DNA from: an uncultured Desulfatitalea sp. | GTDB taxonomy: Bacteria > Desulfobacterota > Desulfobacteria > Desulfobacterales > Desulfosarcinaceae | Direction of reading: 5' to 3' | Assembly: GCA_937868765.1 (NCBI GenBank) | Contig: CALMNL010000005.1 | Location: 62,001-126,000, forward strand | DNA length: 64,000 nt | Part shown: piece after piece, positions 8,734-16,101 of the stretch | Numbering within the stretch: position 1 is the stretch's first letter | Layout of the letters: each line of letters begins with the position of its first letter | Translations under genes and position numbers: made by a program | Notes under the pieces: generated by a model | The model's database searches: none | What the model was told of the DNA's origin: nothing | The model's input: the letters and a program-made list of their open reading frames with translations, nothing else

Positions 8734-9585
8734 TTATGCTTCGTCTATCTCAAAGAAGAGAATGTCATCGATGCTGCCGGTGCGCGTCTCGTTCCAGACC
8801 GGCCGCAGGCGGCTGCCATGAATCACCTTATCTCCAAGGACAATGCCTCTTCTGGCCTTGTCGAGCTGGTCCGGCCGCAGCAGGTGCCAGAAGACCTCCT
8901 CGTCCCGGCAGCCGTCCAGCAAAATGCCGATGGCCCCATACGGGGTTTCGCGGGTCTCGCCGGTAAGCGGGTCGGGGCTGGCGTAGTAGCAGTACTCCAG
9001 CATGCGCATCTCTCCCTTGGGGCCGATCTCCACCCATTCGCTGTTGCGCACGCGGCAGATGGCACACGCCTCGCGCGGCGGCGACTGCAAGCGGCCGCAG
9101 GAGGGACATTTGATGGCCAGGATCTTTCGATTCTTGAGGCCCATCAGGAATTTGCCGAAAACCGGACCGGTGGCAAACCGCTGGTGGACCGAAATGGTCT
9201 TCTTGAGCACCAGCAGCTCCTGGGAGGGCTGGATTGCCGGGATGGGCGGAGAGTACTTCTGGAAGATGCGGTACGTGGCGGCGAAGGCTTCCCCATCGCC
9301 TTCCAGTTGGAGCTTGCCGGCGCGCATGGCCTCATTTGGATCGATCCTGCCGAGGGTCAGGCCTGCGAAGGTCTCACCGTCAGCGCACAGGATCGCGGCA
9401 CACCCGGAGAGATCTCCCGTGGACTCGATTTCCATCCGGTCTCCGGCCAGGGTCAATTTCCATCGGCCTTCGCCGCGGATGTCATACCCCAGCGTTGTCT
9501 GCAGGCCCTGGGCGCCTTCGGGCCGGTAGCGGCGAGGCATGGTGGCGAAGATGTCAGCGACGGCAACGTCAAAATAGATGGTCAT
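8734..9585 (-). CDS. SCP2 domain - Zn-ribbon/OB-fold (DUF35b) fusion protein
   Basis: 283 residues. The N-terminal about 115 residues form an SCP2-like sterol/lipid-carrier domain ('VADIFATMPRRY...DGETFAGLTLGRIDPNEAMRAGKLQ'). The C-terminal about 150 residues are a DUF35 domain with zinc ribbon 'CPSC...CAIC' and 'YYASPDPLTGE', here called DUF35b because it differs from the neighbouring DUF35a. The same SCP2-DUF35b unit forms the C-terminus of the 895-residue ligase fusion. The start follows the thiolase-A stop after one base (TGACATG), so translation is probably coupled. It is likely a lipophilic-substrate-holding subunit of the thiolase-fold complex. Confidence 0.9.
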   Translation of the reverse strand: MTIYFDVAVADIFATMPRRYRPEGAQGLQTTLGYDIRGEGRWKLTLAGDRMEIESTGDLSGCAAILCADGETFAGLTLGRIDPNEAMRAGKLQLEGDGEAFAATYRIFQKYSPPIPAIQPSQELLVLKKTISVHQRFATGPVFGKFLMGLKNRKILAIKCPSCGRLQSPPREACAICRVRNSEWVEIGPKGEMRMLEYCYYASPDPLTGETRETPYGAIGILLDGCRDEEVFWHLLRPDQLDKARRGIVLGDKVIHGSRLRPVWNETRTGSIDDILFFEIDEA

Positions 9586-9586
9586 G

Positions 9587-10789
9587 TCACACCCCCTGCC
9601 AGTTGAGTTCTTTTTCGAGCATGAACAGCACGGTCCACATGGTGCCGCCGAACGAGGAGGCCAGGGCGTGACGCACCGGTTTCGGGATCTGGTGCGGTCC
9701 GGCGTTGCCCCGGATCTGCTTGGCGGCTTCGGCCACGCGCACCATGGCGGTGGCGCCGATGGGATTGGCGGCCAGCACGCCCCCCGAGGGATTGATGGGC
9801 ATCCGGCCGTCGATGGCGATCTGCCGTTCTTCCACCAGCCTGAGGTGCGCGTCGCCCTCCAGCAGGAAGAAGTCACGCAACCAATCCACGCCCCACCAGG
9901 CCGAAGGGTCGTACATCTCGAACACATCGAAGTACGCCAGCGGGTCGGCGATGCCGTTGCGGGCGTAGAGCTGGGCGGCTGCAAAACGATGGGTAGTGGC
10001 GGTGGGATAGTAATTGTTGCACAGGTTCAGGGTCTCTTCCCGGTGCACGGTGATGTGATCCCGGATCCAGACCGGCCAGTTCGTGATATCTTTGGCTTTT
10101 TTCTCGGCCGCGAAGATGATGGCGCAGGCGCCGTCGGATTGGGAGCACATGTGGATCAAGCGCAGATCCCCGATCAGGGGTGGCGAGGTTTTCATCAAAT
10201 CGTCGATCTGGTCCCACGACAGACCGAAGGCCCGGTGGGAGTTGGGGTTTTTGCAGGCGTGCTGGTCCATGATGATGCGATAGGTCATGGCCGCGCGCCG
10301 CGCCCGCTCTTCGCCGAATTCGGCGATCAGCTTGCAGGCCGCCTGATCGGTCAGGGCGCCGGACTGAAGCTTGCGCGCCCACAGCGGATCGGCCATGTTG
10401 GTGATGCCGCCGGTGGTATGCCCTTCCTGGAGCTTTTCGAACCCGATGGCCATGACCGTGTCGTACATGCCCGAGGCCACCAGGTTGTCGGCCGCGCCGA
10501 CCAGGGTTCCGCCGGTGGTGCCGCCGGTGGTCAGGCGCAAGGCATCCCGTCCCAAGGCGCCGCTGCCCAGCGTGTGCCACAGGTCCGGCTGGTGGACCAT
10601 CTCGAACAGCTCCATGTTCCCGTGGAGCACGCAGTCGATGTCGTCGATTGCCAGGCCGGCGTCATCCAAGGCCTGGCGCACGGCTTCATGGATCATTTCC
10701 GGCTGGTTCACCTCCTCCCGGTGGCTGGAGAACTTGGTTGTGCCGATGCCCACGATGCCGACGTGTCTGTTTTTTTTCCGGTATCCCAT
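9587..10789 (-). CDS. Thiolase-fold protein A of module 1, lacking thiolase Cys and His
   Basis: 400 residues, collinear with SCP-x/Ltp-type thiolases ('VGIVGIGTTKF', 'AIGFEKLQEG', 'INPSGG', 'QIRG.AG..Q'). Ungapped alignment to the SCP-x segment around its nucleophile puts Gly90 ('TTGGTTGG') where thiolases have Cys, and 'NPIGAT' (Asn342) where they have GHP. Normal thiolysis is therefore unlikely. The steroid side-chain aldolase Ltp2, a thiolase-fold retro-aldolase bound to a DUF35 domain, shares the Gly substitution and a Tyr-Asp in the matching active-site loop ('EMYDP' here); this comparison is from memory. Inferred role: C-C cleavage or formation on a CoA ester, in complex with protein B and the DUF35 proteins. 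Confidence 0.85.
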   Translation of the reverse strand: MGYRKKNRHVGIVGIGTTKFSSHREEVNQPEMIHEAVRQALDDAGLAIDDIDCVLHGNMELFEMVHQPDLWHTLGSGALGRDALRLTTGGTTGGTLVGAADNLVASGMYDTVMAIGFEKLQEGHTTGGITNMADPLWARKLQSGALTDQAACKLIAEFGEERARRAAMTYRIIMDQHACKNPNSHRAFGLSWDQIDDLMKTSPPLIGDLRLIHMCSQSDGACAIIFAAEKKAKDITNWPVWIRDHITVHREETLNLCNNYYPTATTHRFAAAQLYARNGIADPLAYFDVFEMYDPSAWWGVDWLRDFFLLEGDAHLRLVEERQIAIDGRMPINPSGGVLAANPIGATAMVRVAEAAKQIRGNAGPHQIPKPVRHALASSFGGTMWTVLFMLEKELNWQGV

Positions 10790-10798
10790 ATTGACTCC

Positions 10799-11932
10799 TT
10801 ACCTTTCGAGGATCAGGACGGCGTGATGCTGACCGGCCGCGCCGGTAGTGCCATGCGCCAAGGCACGCCGGGCTCCATCCACTTGGCGCTCGCCCGCTTC
10901 GCCGCGCAATTGCAGCGCGCATTCCAGGGCGCGCGCCAGTCCGCCCAGCATGATCGGGTTGCCGTTGAGCATGCCGCCGGAGCGATTGACCCGGTCCAGG
11001 CCGCTTTCGATCCAGGCACCGCCGCTGCCTTCGGGGGTCAAACCGGTCCCTTCGGCCCACAAGGGCAACTGATAGGCGTAGGCGTCGTTGAGTTCGACCA
11101 GGTCGAAGGCCGTCGATGGATCGGCGATGTCGGCCATGCTGTACGCCCGCCGGGCGGCGCGTTTGAGGGCGAAATTACCGGTCAGGTCGCGGTCGCCCAG
11201 AAAGTAGCTGTCCATGCAACTGCCGAAGCCGGTAAGCCAGACAGGCTTTTCGGTAAATTCGTGCACCCGCTCCTCGCAGCATAAGAGCATGCCCGCGGCC
11301 CAGTCGGTGACCGGGTAGGCATGCAGTTGGCGGATGGGATCGGCCAGCAGCGGAGAGGTCAGCACATCGGTCTCCGTGACCGGTGGGTTGTCGCGGGCGT
11401 AAGGGTTTCGGGCGCCGTTGGCCCGGGCGTGCATGACGACCTGCGCCAGATGGTGCTCGGTAAGCTTGGCCTTGCGCATATAGGCCCTGGCCTGCAAAGC
11501 GGCGGCCGTGAGAAAATCAAGGCCCAGGGGGCGGCAGTAAAACGGGTCGAAGGCCAGGTTGGTGTTCATCAACCGGCTTTCGGATTGCGATTCCTTGCAG
11601 TGACCCATCACCAGAATCAGATCGTCATGCCCGGAAAGAATGGCGGCCGCGGCATATCCCAGGGCATTGAGGCCGTCCTGGGCGACTTTTTCTTCACCAC
11701 GGAAGTGGGCGCCCACCACGTCGGTTACCGCATTGTCGGAGATGGTGCGGGCATCGAAGACATCATCCGAGCAGGTGACCACATTGCGGATGCCCTGCTC
11801 CATGTCGAAGGTGACCCCGGTCTGTCGGACAATGGATTCGAAGCATTCCAGCACCATGCCCTGGAAGCGCTGATACCAGATATCGGGTTCGTTCTTGATC
11901 TGCGCCACCGCGCAAATGGCGACTCGGTTCAT
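10799..11932 (-). CDS. Thiolase-fold protein B of module 1, lacking thiolase Cys and His
   Basis: 377 residues from ATG 11932 (AAGGGAA 7 bases ahead; a longer in-frame start lacks support). It has a thiolase fold: 'VAICAVAQ' start, 'LVELNDAYAYQ', 'VNRSGGMLNGNP', 'LQLRGEAGERQV'. The nucleophile position is Ala84 ('EKVAQDG') and the catalytic His of GHP is Asn325 ('GNPIML'). It is distinct from protein A, which starts 9 bases downstream, so the two probably form a hetero-oligomer in which B may be the structural half. It lies 67 bases after the acyl-CoA ligase gene. A collinear paralogue is at 20032-21192. Confidence 0.83.
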   Translation of the reverse strand: MNRVAICAVAQIKNEPDIWYQRFQGMVLECFESIVRQTGVTFDMEQGIRNVVTCSDDVFDARTISDNAVTDVVGAHFRGEEKVAQDGLNALGYAAAAILSGHDDLILVMGHCKESQSESRLMNTNLAFDPFYCRPLGLDFLTAAALQARAYMRKAKLTEHHLAQVVMHARANGARNPYARDNPPVTETDVLTSPLLADPIRQLHAYPVTDWAAGMLLCCEERVHEFTEKPVWLTGFGSCMDSYFLGDRDLTGNFALKRAARRAYSMADIADPSTAFDLVELNDAYAYQLPLWAEGTGLTPEGSGGAWIESGLDRVNRSGGMLNGNPIMLGGLARALECALQLRGEAGERQVDGARRALAHGTTGAAGQHHAVLILER

Positions 11933-11999
11933 AGGCGATTCCCTTTCTTGCCGGCATACCCCTGCCAATCGAAGCTTCACGCGCAAATGCTTTCTCGCT

Positions 12000-13817
12000 T
12001 CAATGCGACAGAGGTTCGGAGTTCTCGGCGTACATGCGTTGAATTTCTTTCTCGTACTTTTTGTAGATGACATTGCGCTTCAACTTGAGCGAGGGCGTCA
12101 GTTCGCCGCCCGCCTGGGAGAATTCATTCTTCAGGATGTGATACTTCTTGATCGTTTCGTAGCGGGCCAGCTTTTTGTTCTTTTCGGCCACGTGCTCATC
12201 CACGATCTTCAAGAACTCCGGATCGTCCAGCAGGGCTTCTCCGCGCGTGGCGATACCCTTTTGTTCGGCCAGGAGATGCGCTTGAGTCATTTGGATGGTG
12301 ATCAGGGCCGATAGGAATTTCTTGCGTTCACCCACCACGATAAAGTGGGTGAAAAGCGGGTCGAACATGAAGATGCCCTCGATCTTCTGAGGCGCCACAT
12401 TCTTGCCGCCGGAGGTGATGATCAGGTCTTTTTTGCGGTCGGTGATGGTCAAGAAGCCATCGGCATCGAACCGGCCGATGTCGCCGCTCATGAGCCAGCC
12501 GTCGGCGGTGAAGCTGTTTCGGGTCTCCTTCGGCATCTTCCAATAGCCCGCGAAGACGTTGTCCCCCTTGACGAGGATCTCGCCGTCCTCGGCGATCTTT
12601 ACCTGGACGCCGGGGATCGGCTTGCCCACCGTGCCGATCTTGTAGTCGGAAAGGTTGCTCATGGTGGCCGGCGCGCAGGTCTCGGTCATGCCGTAGCCTT
12701 CGATCACGGTGATTCCCGAGGCATTGAAGAACAGAATGATATCCCGGGAGGTGGGCGCGCCGGAGGCCGTCATCCAGCGCACCCGGCCGCCCAGGGCCAT
12801 GGCCAGTTTTTTGAAAATCAGGGCGTAGGCCAGTTTGTATTTCAACCCCAGCAGCAGCGGGATCGCCTGCTTCTTTTCGCGCAATGCGCTGATCTTCAGG
12901 CCGATGCCGTAGCCCCAGTGAAACATGTTTTGCTTCCAGGGCGGCTGTTCCTGAACCTGGGCCAGGATGCGCTGGTATACCTTTTCACAAACGCGCGGTA
13001 CGGCGAGCACCATGGTCGGCCGTTTTTCCTTCACGTCATTGGCGAAGGTGTCGAGACTCTCCGCGTAGGAGGCCGTCAACCCCACATACATGCCGTAAAA
13101 ATGGCCGGCGATGCGTTCGAAGACATGGCTCAAGGGTAAAAATGGCACCGTCTGATCGCTTTCGAAGCCGAATTTGGGCGTGATGCGATCCAGGGAATCG
13201 ATGACCGCCATGATGTTCTTATGGGTGATCATGGCTCCCTTGGGGACACCGGTGGTGCCGGAGGTATATACCAGGGTGGCCAGATCGTCCGGAACCACGG
13301 CGGCGGCCAGTGTCGCAAACTGCTCCGGCTGCTTTTCAAGCTGCTGCTGGCCGAGGGCAAGCAGGGCATTGAAGCTCATGACATCGTCCCTGGCAACGGT
13401 GTCGGCGGCATCGAAAACAACGATTTTTTCCAGTTCCGGGACCTCGCCGGCGATGGTCAGCACTTTCGTCAACTGAAGCACGTTTTCCACAAACAGCACC
13501 CGTGCACCCGAATTGTGAAGGATATGTTTGATCTCTTCGGCCACCAGGGTGGTGTAGATGGGAACCGACACCGCCCCGAGGCCGAGGATTCCCATGTCCG
13601 CATAGAGCCACTCCAACCGGTTTTCGGAGAGGATGGCTGCCATCTGCCCCTTGCGCAACCCCAGGCTGTACAGTCCCATCCCGGTCTCGCGGGCGCGTTC
13701 ATAATACGTGCTCCAGGTGGCTTTTTGCCAGGTTCCGCCGCGCTTTTTCTCCACGGCGACCCGCTGCTTGTAGCGCTTGGCCCGACTGACAAATACGTCG
13801 TTGATGGTCTTTTCCAT
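12000..13817 (-). CDS. AMP-forming long-chain acyl-CoA synthetase
   Basis: 605 residues of the ANL superfamily, in the long-chain (FadD15/ACSL-like) branch. Visible motifs are the phosphate-binding 'YTSGTTGVPKGAM', 'GYGMTET', 'SGDIGRFDADG' and 'DRKKDLIITSGGKNVAPQKIE'. It activates a free fatty or related acid with ATP and CoA in the cytoplasm. I chose ATG 13817 for its AAGGGGG site; an ATG at 13835 overlaps the upstream stop as TGATG and is possible. It lies between an acyl-CoA dehydrogenase and thiolase-like B, and is the stand-alone counterpart of the ligase domain fused in module 2. Confidence 0.93.
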   Translation of the reverse strand: MEKTINDVFVSRAKRYKQRVAVEKKRGGTWQKATWSTYYERARETGMGLYSLGLRKGQMAAILSENRLEWLYADMGILGLGAVSVPIYTTLVAEEIKHILHNSGARVLFVENVLQLTKVLTIAGEVPELEKIVVFDAADTVARDDVMSFNALLALGQQQLEKQPEQFATLAAAVVPDDLATLVYTSGTTGVPKGAMITHKNIMAVIDSLDRITPKFGFESDQTVPFLPLSHVFERIAGHFYGMYVGLTASYAESLDTFANDVKEKRPTMVLAVPRVCEKVYQRILAQVQEQPPWKQNMFHWGYGIGLKISALREKKQAIPLLLGLKYKLAYALIFKKLAMALGGRVRWMTASGAPTSRDIILFFNASGITVIEGYGMTETCAPATMSNLSDYKIGTVGKPIPGVQVKIAEDGEILVKGDNVFAGYWKMPKETRNSFTADGWLMSGDIGRFDADGFLTITDRKKDLIITSGGKNVAPQKIEGIFMFDPLFTHFIVVGERKKFLSALITIQMTQAHLLAEQKGIATRGEALLDDPEFLKIVDEHVAEKNKKLARYETIKKYHILKNEFSQAGGELTPSLKLKRNVIYKKYEKEIQRMYAENSEPLSH

Positions 13818-13834
13818 CGTTACCCCCTTGAACA

Positions 13835-14998
13835 TCAGATTAAAAAGCGCGTGATGATCTCCTTCATGATCTCGGTGGTGCCGCCTCCGATGGACAGGAT
13901 CCGGTTGTCGCGGTAAAGCCGCTCCACCAGGTAGCCGCGCATGAAGCCATAACCGCCGAAGATCTGGACCGCGTCGTAGGTGACCTTATCGGCAACGCTG
14001 CAGGCGAAGTTCTTGGCCATGGCCACCTCCTTGATCTGGTCCACCCCTGAACCGATCTTGGCCGCCACCCGGTACGTGAACTCCGTGCTGGCTTCGATCA
14101 GCGTCGCCATGTCCGCCAGTTTATGGCGCGTCACCTGAAACCCGCTCAGCCTCCTGCCGAACGCCTGGCGCTCCTTGGCGTATTTGACGGCCTCCTCCAG
14201 CGCCATGCGCGCCGTCATGTTGGCCATGATCGCCAAGGCCAGTCGCTCCGACTGAAAATTGGCCATGATGCCCAGGAAGCCTTGATTCTCCGGGCCAAGC
14301 CGGTTTTGCACCGGCACACGGCAGTTGTCGAAGAAGATCTCTCCGGTGTCGGAACACCACCAGCCGGTTTTTTTCAACCTCTTGGCCACCGAATACCCGG
14401 GGCGGTCGGCCTCGATCACCAGCAGACTGATGCCATGCGCCCCCTCGCCGCCGGTGCGAACTGCGGTCGTGACCAAATCGGCCCGGCAGGCGCTGGTGAT
14501 AAACGTTTTGCTGCCATTGACGATGTAGTCGTCGCCTTCCCTGATCGCCGTGGTGGTCAGGTTGGCCACATCCGAACCGCCTCCCGGCTCGGTGATCCCC
14601 AAGGCCGCGATCTTTTCGCCCGCCAGAACCGGCGTGACGAACCGGCGCTTCTGCTCCTCGTTGCCCAGGGCCAGGATCGGCGGAATGGCGATGTTGAGCG
14701 AGCCCAGCCCCGCGCAGAATCCGCCGGACCCTGAACGCATCAACTCCTCGTTCATCACGATCTTGAAGAAAATGTCTCCCGGCGTGCCGCCGTACGCCTC
14801 GGGGAACCCCATGCCCAGGATGCCCACCGCGGCAGCCTTTTTGTACAGCTCTCTGGGAAATTCGCCGGCCTCCTCCCAATCGTCGATGAAGGGCAGCACC
14901 TCCTTCTTGATGAATTCCCGGATCGATTTGCGCACCATCTCATGGGCCTTGCTGAAGTACTCCTGACAAGTGCATTCGGTTTTAAATTCGATGGTCAT
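13835..14998 (-). CDS. Acyl-CoA dehydrogenase
   Basis: 387-residue flavoprotein of the acyl-CoA dehydrogenase family. It shows 'ALGITEPGGGSD', 'NGSKTFIT', 'IFGGYGFMRGYLVERLYRD' and 'GGGTTEI'. The classical medium-chain position for the catalytic Glu (before GTS/GTT) is Gly. A Glu in 'QSERLALAIM' occupies the position used by isovaleryl-CoA and long-chain dehydrogenases. It introduces a 2,3-double bond, passing electrons to ETF. The next gene downstream is the ligase, almost touching. Upstream lies a palindromic element separating it from the DUF35-MaoC gene. Confidence 0.92.
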   Translation of the reverse strand: MTIEFKTECTCQEYFSKAHEMVRKSIREFIKKEVLPFIDDWEEAGEFPRELYKKAAAVGILGMGFPEAYGGTPGDIFFKIVMNEELMRSGSGGFCAGLGSLNIAIPPILALGNEEQKRRFVTPVLAGEKIAALGITEPGGGSDVANLTTTAIREGDDYIVNGSKTFITSACRADLVTTAVRTGGEGAHGISLLVIEADRPGYSVAKRLKKTGWWCSDTGEIFFDNCRVPVQNRLGPENQGFLGIMANFQSERLALAIMANMTARMALEEAVKYAKERQAFGRRLSGFQVTRHKLADMATLIEASTEFTYRVAAKIGSGVDQIKEVAMAKNFACSVADKVTYDAVQIFGGYGFMRGYLVERLYRDNRILSIGGGTTEIMKEIITRFLI

Positions 14999-15049
14999 TG
15001 CATTCTTCCTTTTTCTCTTTGCGAGCTACGCAGTATGTCTGTTGGGATT

Positions 15050-15176
15050 CCAGAAGTGGTAGGTTGCCGTCCAGATCAAGGCCGCTGCGCTTTCGAAACC
15101 GCAGGCGTAGTTCCTCTACGCCGAGGATTTAAAAAGCGCGAGAACGCGGATATGGACCGCAAGATGCCGCTTCTGG
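15050..15176. repeat. Long imperfect palindrome (possible MITE-like element)
   Basis: About 127 bases read as one long imperfect inverted repeat. CCAGAAGTGG (15050-15059) faces CCGCTTCTGG (15167-15176) with one mismatch. Inward, TTGCCGTCCAGAT faces ATATGGACCGCAA with two mismatches, and GCGCTTT faces AAAGCGC. The centre is a perfect GGCGTAG-TTCCT-CTACGCC hairpin (15104-15122). It fills nearly the whole 188-base gap between the DUF35-MaoC stop and the dehydrogenase start, so it would be transcribed as a large RNA hairpin. No second copy was noticed in the window. Confidence 0.6.
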
Positions 15177-15186
15177 AAGCCCACCG

Positions 15187-16080
15187 CTACCCCAGCGGCA
15201 CCGGCGGAATGGCCAGACAACTGCCCTCCGCCACCAATTCCCCCTTCTGGTTGAGCCAGCGCAACTCCATGCGCACCCACTTGCGCGCATCGATCTTCTC
15301 CGCCACCTCGCCGATGGCCGTGATGGTGTCGCCGAAATAGGTGGGCTTGCGAAAGCGCACCGTGATTTCCGGAATGACCGTTCCCAGGCCGGGCAGCTTC
15401 ATGCCCAGCACCGGTGCGATCAGGCTCTGGGGCAGAGCGCCGTGGGCGATGCGCGTGCCGAAGGGGGTCAACTTGGCGAATTCTTCGTTCAAGTGCATGG
15501 GGTTGAAATCGCCGGAGATGCCAGCGAACAAGTAGACGTCGGTCTCCGAGATGGTTTTGGTGAAAGAGGCTGACATCCCCACCTCCAACGCCTCATAGGA
15601 ATAACCCAGCTCGATCTTGGGTTTTTCTTCCAGAGGCCGGAAATGGTCGATATCCAGGATGGAAGAAGTCGTCTTCTTGGCGAACACCGCCTGGACGCGC
15701 TGACCGGTCCTGACTTTGGTCAGCGGGATACCCTTGACGATATGGGCCAGGGGCGTGTCGGCTCCGTCGAGTTTGATCAAGGCCAAGATGTAGGGCGGTT
15801 TGACCGGCTGGTGGGGCTCCTCGTAGCGGATGACCGTGTGGCCGGTGATGGTGCCGGTGTTTTTCACCTCCACCCAATGGTCGGCGATCTTCGCCCCACA
15901 GCTCACACAGGTGGAGCGGGGAGGAACGAAAACTTTATCGCACGTCTGGCAGCGCAGCCCCTGGATTTTCTTCTGGTCGCGCAGCTGGATCAGGAAACGG
16001 CTGCCGGTTCTGCCGGCAAAGTACTGATAAGGCAGGGCCAGTTTTCCATCGACGATGAAACTGTCGGCTTTGGCGGTCAT
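15187..16080 (-). CDS. DUF35 (Zn-ribbon/OB-fold) - MaoC hydratase fusion
   Basis: 297 residues. Residues about 1-150 are a DUF35a domain with zinc ribbon 'CQTC' and 'CVSC' (about 44-61) and 'DGADTPLAH'. Residues about 158-297 are a MaoC hot-dog domain with the (R)-hydratase motif 'AGISGDFNPMH', giving catalytic Asp191 and His196, then 'FGTRIAHG'. It should hydrate an enoyl-CoA while docking to the thiolase-like proteins through DUF35. In actinobacterial steroid degradation ChsH2 also joins these domains but in the opposite order (MaoC first). ATG 16080 has AAGGAG 9 bases ahead. It lies 21 bases after the ligase-SCP2-DUF35 fusion gene. Confidence 0.92.
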   Translation of the reverse strand: MTAKADSFIVDGKLALPYQYFAGRTGSRFLIQLRDQKKIQGLRCQTCDKVFVPPRSTCVSCGAKIADHWVEVKNTGTITGHTVIRYEEPHQPVKPPYILALIKLDGADTPLAHIVKGIPLTKVRTGQRVQAVFAKKTTSSILDIDHFRPLEEKPKIELGYSYEALEVGMSASFTKTISETDVYLFAGISGDFNPMHLNEEFAKLTPFGTRIAHGALPQSLIAPVLGMKLPGLGTVIPEITVRFRKPTYFGDTITAIGEVAEKIDARKWVRMELRWLNQKGELVAEGSCLAIPPVPLG

Positions 16081-16101
16081 GGTCAATCTCCTTTATCTGT
16101 A

